A DNA stretch of 64,000 nt from Amycolatopsis umgeniensis. GTDB lineage: Bacteria; Actinomycetota; Actinomycetes; Mycobacteriales; Pseudonocardiaceae. Location of the stretch: the NCBI RefSeq assembly GCF_014205155.1, contig NZ_JACHMX010000001.1:7998001-8062000 (forward strand). The letters run 5' to 3'. Below the pieces are notes generated by a model. That model saw only the letters and a list, made by a program, of their open reading frames with translations. It did no database searches and had not been told where the DNA came from. The position numbers and the translations under genes are program-made. The stretch's first letter is position 1. Every line of letters begins with the position of its first letter. Positions 41,293 to 50,190 of this stretch are shown here, piece by piece.

Positions 41293-41820
41293 GTGGCTTT
41301 CTTCGACATCGAAGGTTATGAACCCGTGTGGCTCTCAGGACTCCAAGGGATCCGGAGAGCGCACGGGGACCGGTTGCGCGCCCTGGTGGGCAAGCCGCTC
41401 CAGCGCGTCCACCTGACCTGGTTCGTCGAGTACGCGGAGTGGCTCCAGGACGCGCCGGTCGTGGTGGACTTCGGTGACGAACGGCTGGAGATCACGCACT
41501 GGAAGTTCGACGAGCTTTCCCTGACCTGGAACACGATCGACCCGTACGGCAGGTCCGGATGGGACTGGGGCGATCCGGAGGAACCCAGCCCGCTCCTGTG
41601 GCGCCAGGACGTCTATCCCGAACTGTCCGCTTTGGAGGGTCAGGTGCTCCAGGACGTCGAGCTGCTCGAATGGGTGGGACGGGACATGGCGGGCGGCATG
41701 GTCGCGGTCGGCTTCGTGTTCCCGCGCGGCAGGTTCACCGTCTTCAACGCGATGGACGAGAACGGGCTCGAGTACACCGAGCCCGACCCGTCTTACCGGA
41801 GGCATTCCCTGGCGGGCTGA
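41293..41820 (+). CDS. Hypothetical protein (175 aa)
   Basis: GTG start, 175 residues, acidic and Trp-rich (WFVEYAEWLQDAP, ITHWKFDELSLTWNTIDPYGRSGWDWGD, LLEWVGRDMAGGM). No signal peptide, membrane helix or catalytic motif that I recognise. The pattern of alternating strands suggests an immunity- or SUKH-like small beta-rich protein, but this is only a resemblance. It begins 22 bp after the dehydrogenase and could be co-transcribed with it. Confidence 0.7.
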   Translation: MAFFDIEGYEPVWLSGLQGIRRAHGDRLRALVGKPLQRVHLTWFVEYAEWLQDAPVVVDFGDERLEITHWKFDELSLTWNTIDPYGRSGWDWGDPEEPSPLLWRQDVYPELSALEGQVLQDVELLEWVGRDMAGGMVAVGFVFPRGRFTVFNAMDENGLEYTEPDPSYRRHSLAG

Positions 41821-41863
41821 AAACGGGATGCGGCGGTCGTCGATCTTGGTGATACTTCCCGGC

Positions 41864-42340
41864 ATGTCCCGGATCAAACTGGCCGAAGCGCTCGCCTTGC
41901 GCGCCGACGCGACGAAGAAGGTGGAGGCGCTGCGCTCCCGGATCGTCGACAACGCGCGGCATCAGGAAGGCGAGGAGCCCGCGGAAAACGCGTCCGCGCT
42001 CCTCGTCGACGCCGAGACGACGCTGGGCGAACTGGAATCGCTCATGCAGCGGATCAACCGGACCAACGCCGCCACCCCGCTCGGGGAAGGCACGGTCACC
42101 GACGCGATCGCGCACCGCGACGTCCTCCGGCTCAGGCACGGTGTCCTCACCGCGGCCGCCGACGCCGCGGCCGGGCGCGGTCAAGGCGGCTACGGTCGTC
42201 AGCTCCGTTCGGAACTCCGGTATCTCTCCGCACTCCCGGTGGCGGAACTGCGGTCCCGCGCGGACAGGGTCGCCGGGGAGATCCGGGCGGTCGACGTCGA
42301 GATCCAGCGCACCAACTGGGAGACCGACCTCCTGGACTGA
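41864..42340 (+). CDS. DIP1984 family protein
   Basis: 158 residues from the ATG at 41864 (MSRIKLAEALALRADATKKVEALRSRI). Long alpha-helical coiled-coil protein with the family signature RINRTNAATPL and a C-terminal RSELRYLSALPVAELRSRAD. The DIP1984/septicolysin-like family is widespread in bacteria but has no assigned biochemical role. It stands 43 bp after the preceding unknown gene. Confidence 0.85.
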   Translation: MSRIKLAEALALRADATKKVEALRSRIVDNARHQEGEEPAENASALLVDAETTLGELESLMQRINRTNAATPLGEGTVTDAIAHRDVLRLRHGVLTAAADAAAGRGQGGYGRQLRSELRYLSALPVAELRSRADRVAGEIRAVDVEIQRTNWETDLLD

Positions 42341-42687
42341 AACGTGGAAAGCAGGTAGCCCTCCGGGAAGCGGGCACAAGCCGAGAGCCGGCGGTATTCC
42401 GGCTCCCTCCTGGTACGTGGCGGGCAGCGTGGGGGTTCGACTCCCTCGATCACAACTCAGCCCAGCACGACGCACAGGTGACGGCGCAAACGGCACAGTT
42501 CATCACCACGTGCCGGTCCCGGAAGGCGAGGGTGGGCACGGGGCCTTTCCACGTTCGGCGGTCACGCATTCCCCTTGGCCGAGTGGCGTTCCCGACACAG
42601 CGGCGAAGCCGATCCATGGGCGGACCTGATCCACTCTGTGCCAAGGTGAAAAGCGGAACAACCCAAGAGCCCAGGTGGTGACCCCGG
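42341..42687. other. 347 bp intergenic region with tRNA-like fragments
   Basis: No gene found. It holds GAGCCGG-CGGTATT-CCGGCTC (42385-42405), a 7 bp stem with a 7-base loop, and 25 bases later GGGGG-TTCGACT-CCCTC (42431-42447), which has the exact form of a tRNA T-arm. There is no matching acceptor stem, no U33 and no CCA end, so it is at best a tRNA remnant. Confidence 0.3.
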
Positions 42688-43692
42688 ATGGCACTGAAGA
42701 TCGGTTACAAGGCGTCGGCCGAGCAGTTCGGCCCGCGCGACCTCGTCGAGTACTCCGTGCTCGCCGAGCAGGTCGGGCTGGACAGCGTGATGGTCAGCGA
42801 CCATTTCCAGCCCTGGCGGCATCAGGGCGGGCACGCGCCGTTCTCGTTCGCGTGGATGGCGGCGGTCGGCGAGCGCACCGAGCGGGTGGTTCTCGGCACC
42901 AGCGTGCTGACGGCGACCTTCCGCTACAACCCGGCCGTGGTGGCACAGGCGTTCGGCACGCTCGGCAGTCTCTACCCCGGCCGGGTGCTGCTCGGCGTCG
43001 GCAGCGGTGAGGCGCTCAACGAGGTCGCGGTCGCCCGTATCGAGTGGCCCGCGTTCAAGGAGCGGTTCGCGCGGCTGCGCGAGGCGATCGAGCTGATGCG
43101 CAAGCTGTGGTCCGAAGAGCGCGTCACGTTCGAGGGCGAGTACTTCCAGACCACCGACGCCACGGTGTACGACCGTCCCGAGGGCGGCGTGCCGATCTAC
43201 ATCGCGGCGGGTGGCCCGGTGATGGCGAAGTACGTCGGCAAACAGGGCGACGGCTTCATCTGCACCAGCGGCAAGGGGATGGACCTCTACACCGGGAAGC
43301 TGCTGCCCGCGGTCGCGGAAGGCGCGGAGCAGGTGGGCCGGAGCACCGGCGACATCGACAAGATGATCGAGATCAAGCTGTCCTACGACCCGGATCCCGC
43401 GCAGGCGCTGGAGAACACCCGGTTCTGGGCGCCGCTCTCGCTGACGCCGGAGCAGAAGGCGGGTATCGAGGACCCGGCCGAGATGGAGAAGGCCGCGGAC
43501 GCGCTGCCGATCGAGCAGGTCGCGAAGCGCTGGATCGTCACTTCCGACCCGGCCGACGCCGTCGAGCAGATCAAGCCGTACGTCGAGGCGGGCTTCAACC
43601 ACCTCGTCTTCCACGGTCCCGGCCACGACCAGGAGCGTTTCCTGCGCTCGTTCTCCGAGCAGGTCGTCCCCGGACTCCGCGAACTCGGCTGA
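42688..43692 (+). CDS. fgd: F420-dependent glucose-6-phosphate dehydrogenase
   Basis: 334 residues, a luciferase-like TIM barrel that closely fits mycobacterial FGD1: [13 protein letters not shown] at the N-terminus, the conserved [15 protein letters not shown] loop, [22 protein letters not shown] and [11 protein letters not shown] near the end. It oxidises glucose 6-phosphate to 6-phosphogluconolactone and reduces coenzyme F420, supplying F420H2 to the F420-dependent oxidoreductases of which two candidates lie in this window (47257 and 56598). Cytoplasmic; stands alone with its own upstream region. Confidence 0.93.
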   Translation: MALKIGYKASAEQFGPRDLVEYSVLAEQVGLDSVMVSDHFQPWRHQGGHAPFSFAWMAAVGERTERVVLGTSVLTATFRYNPAVVAQAFGTLGSLYPGRVLLGVGSGEALNEVAVARIEWPAFKERFARLREAIELMRKLWSEERVTFEGEYFQTTDATVYDRPEGGVPIYIAAGGPVMAKYVGKQGDGFICTSGKGMDLYTGKLLPAVAEGAEQVGRSTGDIDKMIEIKLSYDPDPAQALENTRFWAPLSLTPEQKAGIEDPAEMEKAADALPIEQVAKRWIVTSDPADAVEQIKPYVEAGFNHLVFHGPGHDQERFLRSFSEQVVPGLRELG

Positions 43693-43709
43693 CCGGTGCC
43701 GGACCGCGA

Positions 43710-44240
43710 TCAGTCCTCTGGTTGCGGTCCGCACACCATCGCGTACAGCGTCTCCGCACTCTCCGCGGCGCTCTGTCGCGCGGTGTCGACGACGACGCGG
43801 TCGCGGGTCCACGGCTCGTATTCGTGGTCGAGGATCGACTGCCAGCCGGGCGGTTCGAGTCCGACGACGTCGACGGTGCGGGTCTCGGCCCGGCGGCGGT
43901 GTTCTTCCGGGCTCGAGCACACCACTTCGACCTCGAGCACCCGCGCGCCGTGCCGGACCGCGACGGTCCGCCACGCCTCGCGGGTGATGCCGAGCGGGTT
44001 CACGCAGTCGGCGATCACGCTGACGCCGTGCCGCAGCTGGTCGGCCGCGAGGTCGTAGCCGACGATGTAGCCGACAGGCCCCAGCGGCTGCCGCAGCGCT
44101 GTCGACCGGATGACGGCCTGCTCGATGCTGTCGATCCGGAGGTAGGTGAAGCCGGTCCGGCAGGCCAGTTCCGCCGCCACGGTGGACTTCCCGGTCGCGG
44201 GCAGGCCACCGAGGACGACAAGGCAGGGAGCCCCGGCCAT
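43710..44240 (-). CDS. P-loop kinase (AAA_33-like)
   Basis: 176 residues from the ATG at 44240. Walker A GGLPATGKST lies at residues 10-19; a second acidic motif VIADCVNPLG and a lid-like Arg-rich stretch (EHRRRAETR) follow, as in small zeta-toxin/chloramphenicol-phosphotransferase-like kinases. Substrate unknown. Its ATG overlaps the stop of the upstream SsgA-like gene (TGATG), so the pair is translationally coupled, which suggests a link to cell-division control or simply a shared transcript. Confidence 0.82.
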   Translation of the reverse strand: MAGAPCLVVLGGLPATGKSTVAAELACRTGFTYLRIDSIEQAVIRSTALRQPLGPVGYIVGYDLAADQLRHGVSVIADCVNPLGITREAWRTVAVRHGARVLEVEVVCSSPEEHRRRAETRTVDVVGLEPPGWQSILDHEYEPWTRDRVVVDTARQSAAESAETLYAMVCGPQPED

Positions 44241-44653
44241 CAGGACTCGGTGACGAGCTTGCCGATCTCCTGATCGAAGTCGAACCACTCCGGCTCCGAG
44301 CCGGCGGGCACCACGTCGTAGGTGCGGTCGAGGAAGTCGGCCAGTTCTTGCGCCGGGGCTTCGAGGACCGCGCAGCCGTCAGGCGCGCTGAGGGCGAAGA
44401 TCACGATCGAGGTGTCGTCGGCCGGGCTGATGATCACGTCGCCCTCACCCGATGGAGTGAGGAGGCCATCCGCCAGCAGGTCTCGGCCGAACATCCAGCG
44501 GACCGTGCCGCCGCCCGAGTGGTAAGCCACCACGACGGCGTAGGGGTCTTCGGGGTCGTACTCGAGATCGGCGTTGACGGGAAGCGGGTCCGCACCGAAA
44601 GTGCGCAGGCCGAAGACGATCGTCCCCCGGATGAGGTCGTTTTCCTTGTCCAA
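44240..44653 (-). CDS. SsgA-like sporulation/cell-division protein (SALP)
   Basis: 137 residues with the SsgA family pattern: LPVNADLEYDPEDPYAVVVAYH, VRWMFGRDLLADGL, GEGDVIISP, FALSAPDGCAVLEAPAQELADFLDRTYDVVP. TTG start behind AGGGG at 8 bases. SALPs are actinomycete proteins that guide septum placement and peptidoglycan turnover during sporulation or division; which paralogue this is cannot be told. Coupled to a downstream P-loop kinase by a TGATG overlap. Confidence 0.88.
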   Translation of the reverse strand: MDKENDLIRGTIVFGLRTFGADPLPVNADLEYDPEDPYAVVVAYHSGGGTVRWMFGRDLLADGLLTPSGEGDVIISPADDTSIVIFALSAPDGCAVLEAPAQELADFLDRTYDVVPAGSEPEWFDFDQEIGKLVTES

Positions 44654-45019
44654 CGCTTCAGCCCCTTACGTTCGGTTGCTGTTGATCTTCAGCTATTGAT
44701 AACGCAATGTGAAGCCTTTTCGTGACCCGAGTCGACAACTTTCACACGTTCGGCTGAGAGCTGTGTCTCAGCCGCTCACGGACGGTCCCGACCGTGCACG
44801 TGCGGTGAGCAAGCGGGAAATGTGATCAGTCGTGCAAAAGAAAGAGATTCCGCACGTGCATATTCCGGTGAATGAAAATAGCCAACCATTCGGCGGATTG
44901 AATCGTTTTTCCTCGCGGTTAACATCATCTTGCGTCGTTCAAGTATTTCCAGGAGACCGGCGTGACTCCGTCCTGGACCTCGGCGAGCTGGATCGTTGCG
45001 GATCGGGAGGGGACCGACA

Positions 45020-45181
45020 ATGGGCGTGCGAATCACCATCGCCATTCCAAGAGAAGACTCCGCGCGGTGCGACGCGGTTTACGGGCCGCGGCGGCAAACG
45101 GTTCCGCGGCGCGTGCCGACCTCGTCCCGGTCCGGTACCGACCCGGCGGTGCCGCGCGTCCAGGGGCGCCGCCGTGATTGA
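45020..45181 (+). CDS. Small basic ORF coupled to the TPR gene
   Basis: 53 codons (MGVRITIAIPREDSARCDAV...) behind a strong GGGAGGGG. Its TGA overlaps the GTG of the TPR gene by 8 bp in another frame. It may be a genuine leader cistron or the remains of an N-terminal domain separated by a frameshift. The sequence before it, 44654-45019, is comparatively AT-rich promoter-like DNA without a gene. Confidence 0.35.
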   Translation: MGVRITIAIPREDSARCDAVYGPRRQTVPRRVPTSSRSGTDPAVPRVQGRRRD

Positions 45182-46115
45182 CCGGCTCCCGCTGCGTGTC
45201 GGGCAGGCCGACATCGACCGGCTGGAGGGCGTCATCGCCGCACTCCGGGCGCGCGACTACCGCGAGGGCGGCGGATCCTGCCGGGAACTGCTGCGGGTGC
45301 TGGAGCCATACGGCGCGGCCCTGCGCCGGGGGATGATGTCCGACACGGTGGCCCGGCGGCTGGCGGGTGTGGTCGCGGATCTGCACAACCTGAAGGGCTG
45401 GACGGAATTCGACTCCGGCCGCCCCGTCAGGGCGGAGCAGCACTTCCGCCGAGCGCTCGAGCTCGCCGCCGAGGCGGGCAACGACGATCTCACCGCCAAC
45501 ATCCGCTATCGGCTCGGCCGGATGTACCTGCATCATCGCTCTCCGGCGGAGGCGCTCGAGCATTTCGGCCTCGGGCAGCTCGCCGCGCTCCGGGCGGGAA
45601 GCCCGTTGTCGCAGGCGATCCTTTCGGCGAACGAAGCCTGGGCCTACGCGCTGCTCGGTGACGTCCGCCAGGCTTTGTTCAAACTTTCCCTTGCGCCGGA
45701 ACAATTCGCCAGTTCCGTCGGCGACGAGGTCCCGTCGTGGTCGGCCTTCTTCACGGCCACCGACATGGCCGCGATGATCGGCACGGTGCGCACCGAACTC
45801 GCCAGGCTCGTCGACGTCCGCCACAGCCGGGACGCCATCCCCGCGCTCACCGAGGCCATCGAGGGCTATGGCCCGGACATGGTGCGCAGCCGGTCGCTGA
45901 CGATGATCTGGCTCGCCGTCGACCACGTCCTGGAAGGCGACCTCGATCGCGCGGCCGAGGTCGGCCTGTCCGCGATGGAGATCGCCGACGGAATCCGTTC
46001 CGCGCGTACGCGGGATCGTTTGCGGCCGCTGTCGGAATGCGTGCGGAAGCGGGTCGGCGATATTAATGCGCGGGATCTCCTTGACCGGATCGCAACATTT
46101 CGCGCCAGCGCCTGA
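45174..46115 (+). CDS. TPR-repeat protein of the XRE-regulator type, without HTH
   Basis: 313 residues from a GTG (VIDRLPLRVGQADIDRLEGVIAALRARDYREGGGSC). The protein corresponds to the C-terminal tetratricopeptide sensor part of the actinobacterial HTH-TPR regulators (HNLKGWTEFDSGRPVRAEQHFRRALELA; YRLGRMYLHHRSPAEALEHFGLGQ), but no DNA-binding domain precedes it. A longer reading from 44832 would add a low-complexity Arg-rich stretch that looks non-coding. It could be a stand-alone peptide- or protein-binding module, or a truncated regulator. Confidence 0.72.
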   Translation: MIDRLPLRVGQADIDRLEGVIAALRARDYREGGGSCRELLRVLEPYGAALRRGMMSDTVARRLAGVVADLHNLKGWTEFDSGRPVRAEQHFRRALELAAEAGNDDLTANIRYRLGRMYLHHRSPAEALEHFGLGQLAALRAGSPLSQAILSANEAWAYALLGDVRQALFKLSLAPEQFASSVGDEVPSWSAFFTATDMAAMIGTVRTELARLVDVRHSRDAIPALTEAIEGYGPDMVRSRSLTMIWLAVDHVLEGDLDRAAEVGLSAMEIADGIRSARTRDRLRPLSECVRKRVGDINARDLLDRIATFRASA

Positions 46116-46175
46116 GCGCCGGAGAATAGGTGGAGGAATGACCGGATCAATTTCACCGGGCGTAGGCTCGCGGGT

Positions 46176-46691
46176 ATGAAACGGACTTCGTTCGCGCAGT
46201 GGCCGTGCTCGATCGCGCGCACCATGGACCTGCTCGGCGACTGGTGGACGCCGCTGGTCCTGCGGGAGGCCTTCTACGGGATCCGCCGGTTCGACGAGTT
46301 CCAGCAGGAACTCGGCATCGCGCGGAACACCCTGGCCGACAGGCTGCGCCGCCTGGTCGGCGAGGGGCTGCTGGAAAAGCGGGCCTACCAGGCCGACCCG
46401 GTCCGTTACGACTACGTGCTGACCGAGAAGGGTGCCGATTTCTACGGCGTGCTCGCCGCGATGTCGCGCTGGGGCGACCGCTGGCTCGCCGAGGAGGCCG
46501 GGCCGCCGATCACCCTCCACCACGACACCTGCGGGCAAGACACGCACGCCGAGGTCGTCTGCGCGCACTGTTCAGGGCCGCTCACCGCCGAGAACACGCG
46601 GGCGCGGCTCGGATCCGGCTATCCGCCGAAGCTCGCGAACCGCCCTGACGTGGTGCGCCGCTTCGCCGCGCAGGAGGGTTTGACAACGTAA
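46176..46691 (+). CDS. HxlR-family transcriptional regulator
   Basis: 171 residues. The N-terminal ~110 are a HxlR winged helix (CSIARTMDLLGDWWTPLVLREAFYGIRRFDEFQQELGIARNTLADRLRRLV). The extra C-terminal part has paired Cys (CGQDTHAEVVCAHCSGPL), a possible zinc ribbon seen in part of the family. It probably represses the SRPBCC/LLM pair that starts 48 bp downstream in the same direction; a TTGACA-like hexamer lies at 46680-46685, at the end of this gene. Confidence 0.9.
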   Translation: MKRTSFAQWPCSIARTMDLLGDWWTPLVLREAFYGIRRFDEFQQELGIARNTLADRLRRLVGEGLLEKRAYQADPVRYDYVLTEKGADFYGVLAAMSRWGDRWLAEEAGPPITLHHDTCGQDTHAEVVCAHCSGPLTAENTRARLGSGYPPKLANRPDVVRRFAAQEGLTT

Positions 46692-46738
46692 GTCTATCTA
46701 CGCAACTATCGAGGTCACGAGCACAGGAGGCGACCACG

Positions 46739-47257
46739 ATGGAGTGGACGGGCGCCAAGTACGCCGACAAACCGACGGTCGAGGTCGAGGCCTGGGTCGA
46801 CGCCCGCCCGGAGCGGGTCTGGTCGATCGTCTCCGACGTCCGGCTGATGCCGGAGATGAGCCGGGAACTCCAATCGGCCGAATGGTGCGACGGCGCGCAC
46901 GGCGACGCCGCGGTCGGCAGGCGGTTCGTCGGCCGCAGCAGGCACGACGCGCTCGGCGAGTGGGAGACGACGTCGCACGTCGTCGAATGCGAGGAGCCGC
47001 GCGTCTTCACCTGGGCGGTGCACGATCCCGAGACGCCGACAGCGCTGTGGCGCTTCACGCTGGAGCCCGAAAACGGCGGCACGAGGCTCCTGCAGTGGAT
47101 GCAGCTGGGACCGGGACGGTCCGGCCTGTCGCTGGCGATCGACCAGATGCCGGACAAGGAAGAGAAGATCGTCTTCGTCCGGCTGCGCGAATTCGAGAAC
47201 GCGATGACCGGGACTCTGGCCGCGATCAAGGAGCGGGCCGAGGCGGCGCGCGCGTGA
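46739..47257 (+). CDS. SRPBCC (polyketide cyclase/START-like) protein
   Basis: 172 residues behind AGGAGG. The fold pattern is START/Bet v1-like: VEVEAWVDARPERVWSIVSDVRLMPEMSREL, a central beta sheet (HVVECEEPRVFTWAVHDPETPTALWRFTLEPENGGTRL) and a long C-terminal helix. Such proteins bind hydrophobic ligands in a cavity. The stop overlaps the ATG of the F420-type oxidoreductase (TGATG), so the two form a coupled pair that may handle the same substrate. Confidence 0.85.
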   Translation: MEWTGAKYADKPTVEVEAWVDARPERVWSIVSDVRLMPEMSRELQSAEWCDGAHGDAAVGRRFVGRSRHDALGEWETTSHVVECEEPRVFTWAVHDPETPTALWRFTLEPENGGTRLLQWMQLGPGRSGLSLAIDQMPDKEEKIVFVRLREFENAMTGTLAAIKERAEAARA

Positions 47258-48294
47258 TGCGGACGGCGACCACGGTCGAGGCCTCGCGAGGCTGGCGGGA
47301 GACGCTGGATTTCGTGCTGGAGGCGGAGAAGCTCGGTCTCGACGACTGCTGGGTCGCCGAAGCGTGGGGTTCGGACGCGCCGTCGGTGCTCGGCTATCTC
47401 GCCGCGCGGACCGAACGGATCCGGCTCGGCTCCGGGATCATCCAGCTCGGCACGCGGAGCCCGGTCGCGATCGCGCAGGCCGCGCTGACCCTCTCGATGC
47501 TGTCCGACGGCCGGTTCGCCCTCGGGCTCGGCGCCTCGGGGCCACAGGTGATCGAAGGCCTTCATGGTGTTTCGTTCGCCCGGCCGCTGACACGGATGCG
47601 CGAGACGGTCGCGATCATCCGCCGGGCGTTCGCGGGGGAGAAGATCTCGTTCTCCGGCAAGGAGTTCGAGATCCCGCTGCCGGGTGAGACCAAGCCGATG
47701 CGGCTGTCGACGACGCCGAATCCGGATATCCCGATCCACCTCGCCACCCTCTCGCCGAAGCTGCTGGAGCTGACAGGCGAGATCGCGGACGGCTGGCTGG
47801 GCACCAGTTTCGTCCCGGAAGGGGCACAGGCCTACTTCTCACATCTCGACGCCGGCCTCGCGAAGGCGGGCCGGACGCGGTCGGACCTCGAAGTCTGCCA
47901 AGGCGCCGAGGTCGCCTTCGCCGAGGATGAGGACGAGTTGCGCGGGATGGTCGCGGGCCGCAAGGCCGAGCTCGCGTTCAGCCTCGGCGGGATGGGTTCG
48001 GCGAAGACGAACTTCTACAACAACGCCTACAGCAGGCAGGGCTGGGCCGACGTCGCCGCGGCGGTGCGGGAGCGCTGGCAAGCGGGCGACCGGGAAGGCG
48101 CCGCCGCGCTGGTGACCGACGAGATGGTGCTCGGCACGACGCTGATCGGCACCGAACCGATGGTCGCGCGGCGGCTGCGCGTATGGCGAGACGCCGGGGT
48201 CGACACCGTCCGGCTGTACCCGGCGGGTGAGACCGTCGCCGACAAGCTCACCACTCTCGGCCGAGCGCTGGACCTGGTCCGCGCTCTGGGCTGA
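47257..48294 (+). CDS. LLM-class F420-dependent oxidoreductase
   Basis: 345 residues, luciferase-like TIM barrel: LEAEKLGLDDCWVAEAWGSDAPSVLGYLAARTERIRLGSGIIQLGTRSPVAIAQ, then SDGRFALGLGASGPQVIEG and PIHLATLSPKLLELTGEIADGW. These features mark the F420-binding (MSMEG_2516/FGD-like) subgroup rather than FMN monooxygenases, though cofactor choice is inferred. It would use F420H2 made by the fgd gene at 42688. Coupled to the SRPBCC gene. Confidence 0.88.
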   Translation: MRTATTVEASRGWRETLDFVLEAEKLGLDDCWVAEAWGSDAPSVLGYLAARTERIRLGSGIIQLGTRSPVAIAQAALTLSMLSDGRFALGLGASGPQVIEGLHGVSFARPLTRMRETVAIIRRAFAGEKISFSGKEFEIPLPGETKPMRLSTTPNPDIPIHLATLSPKLLELTGEIADGWLGTSFVPEGAQAYFSHLDAGLAKAGRTRSDLEVCQGAEVAFAEDEDELRGMVAGRKAELAFSLGGMGSAKTNFYNNAYSRQGWADVAAAVRERWQAGDREGAAALVTDEMVLGTTLIGTEPMVARRLRVWRDAGVDTVRLYPAGETVADKLTTLGRALDLVRALG

Positions 48295-48425
48295 ATGCCC
48301 GCGCCGGTTGAGGTGACCGGCCGAGTGCGACCGTCCCCGCCTGCTCCAAGCGGGTAGAACTTGTTTCACTTTTGGCCCTCGGCCGGAGAACATGACCTCG
48401 CTCGATCACCACGCGAGGAGGACTC

Positions 48426-50171
48426 ATGAAGCCCGACCCCCGCTTGTCCCGCCGCCAGGTTCTGCGCGGCGGCGCCGGGCTCGCGCTCGCTTCGGGCCTG
48501 CCGTTCGCCGGGACGGCTTCGGCGGCGGGCGCGGTGATCGGCGAGTACGACGTCGTCGTGGTCGGCGCGGGTGCGGCCGGGATGACCGCCGCGCTGACAG
48601 CGGCCAAGCGCGGCCTCAGCTGTGTCGTGCTGGAGAAGGCGGCGAAATTCGGCGGTTCGGCGGCCCGGTCGGGGGCGGGGATCTGGATCCCGTGCAACTC
48701 GGTGCTGGCCGCGGCAGGCGTCCGTGATACCCCGGAACAGGCCGCTCGGTATCTGGCCGCCGTGGTCGGCCCGTCGATCCCCGTCTCGCGGCAGCGAGCT
48801 TTCCTCGCCAACGGTCCGGCGATGCTGTCGTTCGTGATGGCCAACAGCCCGCTGCGGTTCCGGTGGATGGAGGGCTACAGCGACTACTACCCGGAACTGC
48901 CCGGCGGGATGCCGGACGGCCGCTCGATCGAACCCGATCAACTCGACGGGAACGTCCTCGGCGCCGAACTGGCCAACCTGAACCCGGCCTATCTCGCCAC
49001 GCCCGCGGGGATGGTCGTCTTCAGCGCCGACTACAAATGGCTCGCGCTGGCCGCGGTCAACCCGAAGGGAGCCGCGGTGGCCGCCGCCTGCCTCGCCCGC
49101 GGCACGGCCGCCGCGCTCGCCGGGCAGAAACCGCTGACCATGGGCCAATCGCTGGCCGCCGGACTGCGGGCCGGGCTGCAGCGAGCCGGCGTCCCTGTCT
49201 TGCTGAACACGCCTTTGACCGACCTCGTCATCGAGAACGGGAAGGTCACCGGCGTGACCGTCGCCGCGGGCGTGGTGAAGGCCCGGCGCGGCGTCATCGT
49301 CGGCTCCGGCGGGTTCGAACACAACGCCGCCATGCGGGCGGAGTACCAGCGCCAGCCGATCGGTACACAGTGGACGGTCGGCGCCCGGTCGAACACCGGC
49401 GACGGGATCCTGGCCGGAAAGCGGGCGGGCGCGGCGCTGGACCTGATGGACGACGCCTGGTGGGGCCCGGCGATCCCGCTGCCCGGCGAGCCGTATTTCT
49501 GCCTCGCCGAGCGGACCCTGCCCGGCGGTCTGATGGTGGACTCGGCGGGCAAACGGTTCGTCAACGAAGCGGCGCCGTACAGCGACGTCGTGCACACGAT
49601 GTACGACCGGAACCCGACGTCGCCGACCATCCCGGCGTGGCTGGTCGTCGATCAGCACTACCGCAACCGGTACCTCTTCCGCGACGTCGCACCGCTGCTG
49701 CCGCTTCCCGATGAGTGGTACTCGTCGGGCGCGGTCAAGAAGGCGTGGAGCGTCGAGGCGCTCGGCACCGCGATCGGTGTTCCACCGCAGGCGTTACGCG
49801 CCACGGTGAACCGGTTCAACGGCCAGGCGCTGTCCGGTGTGGACAGTGACTTCCGGCGGGGCGCCAGCGCCTACGACCACTACTACACCGACCCGTACGT
49901 CCTGCCGAACTCCTGCCTCGCCGCGCTCTGGGAACCCCCGTTCTACGCGTTCAAGATCGTGCCGGGCGACCTCGGCACCAAGGGCGGGATGCGCACCGAC
50001 GCGCGGGCGCGGGTCCTGCGGGCGGACGGCTCGGTCATCCCCGGCCTGTACGCCGCCGGGAACGCCAGCGCGGCGGTGATGGGCTCCAGCTACGCGGGTG
50101 CCGGCTCGACGATCGGCCCGGCGATGACGTTCGGGTACGTCGCGGCGAACGACCTCGCCGATCACCCGTGA
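48426..50171 (+). CDS. FAD-dependent oxidoreductase, 3-ketosteroid delta-1-dehydrogenase-like
   Basis: 581 residues with a twin-arginine signal peptide (SRRQVLRGGAGLALASGLPFAG, cleaved near residue 35), so folded and exported. FAD site DVVVVGAGAAGMTAALTAAKRG and the second strand EKAAKFGGSAARSGAGIWIP; C-terminal ASAAVMGSSYAGAGSTIGPAMTFGYVA is the KstD signature. KstD introduces the 1,2 double bond into 3-ketosteroids, normally in the cytoplasm; a Tat-exported relative may act on another unsaturated ketone. AGGAGG precedes the ATG. Monocistronic. Confidence 0.82.
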   Translation: MKPDPRLSRRQVLRGGAGLALASGLPFAGTASAAGAVIGEYDVVVVGAGAAGMTAALTAAKRGLSCVVLEKAAKFGGSAARSGAGIWIPCNSVLAAAGVRDTPEQAARYLAAVVGPSIPVSRQRAFLANGPAMLSFVMANSPLRFRWMEGYSDYYPELPGGMPDGRSIEPDQLDGNVLGAELANLNPAYLATPAGMVVFSADYKWLALAAVNPKGAAVAAACLARGTAAALAGQKPLTMGQSLAAGLRAGLQRAGVPVLLNTPLTDLVIENGKVTGVTVAAGVVKARRGVIVGSGGFEHNAAMRAEYQRQPIGTQWTVGARSNTGDGILAGKRAGAALDLMDDAWWGPAIPLPGEPYFCLAERTLPGGLMVDSAGKRFVNEAAPYSDVVHTMYDRNPTSPTIPAWLVVDQHYRNRYLFRDVAPLLPLPDEWYSSGAVKKAWSVEALGTAIGVPPQALRATVNRFNGQALSGVDSDFRRGASAYDHYYTDPYVLPNSCLAALWEPPFYAFKIVPGDLGTKGGMRTDARARVLRADGSVIPGLYAAGNASAAVMGSSYAGAGSTIGPAMTFGYVAANDLADHP

Positions 50172-50190
50172 GCTGAAGAAAGATACCGGT

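Noticed and set aside
42431..42447. A functional tRNA gene
   Set aside because: No acceptor stem, no D-arm consensus, no U33 in the anticodon-like loop.
44832..45173. N-terminal extension of the TPR protein
   Set aside because: Arg/Pro-rich without homology-like pattern; crosses an AT-rich promoter-like stretch; GTG at 45174 has its own ribosome-binding site.
46680..46712. HxlR operator in the gap before the SRPBCC gene
   Set aside because: Only 4 bp CGTA/TACG arms can be paired; not enough to call an operator.
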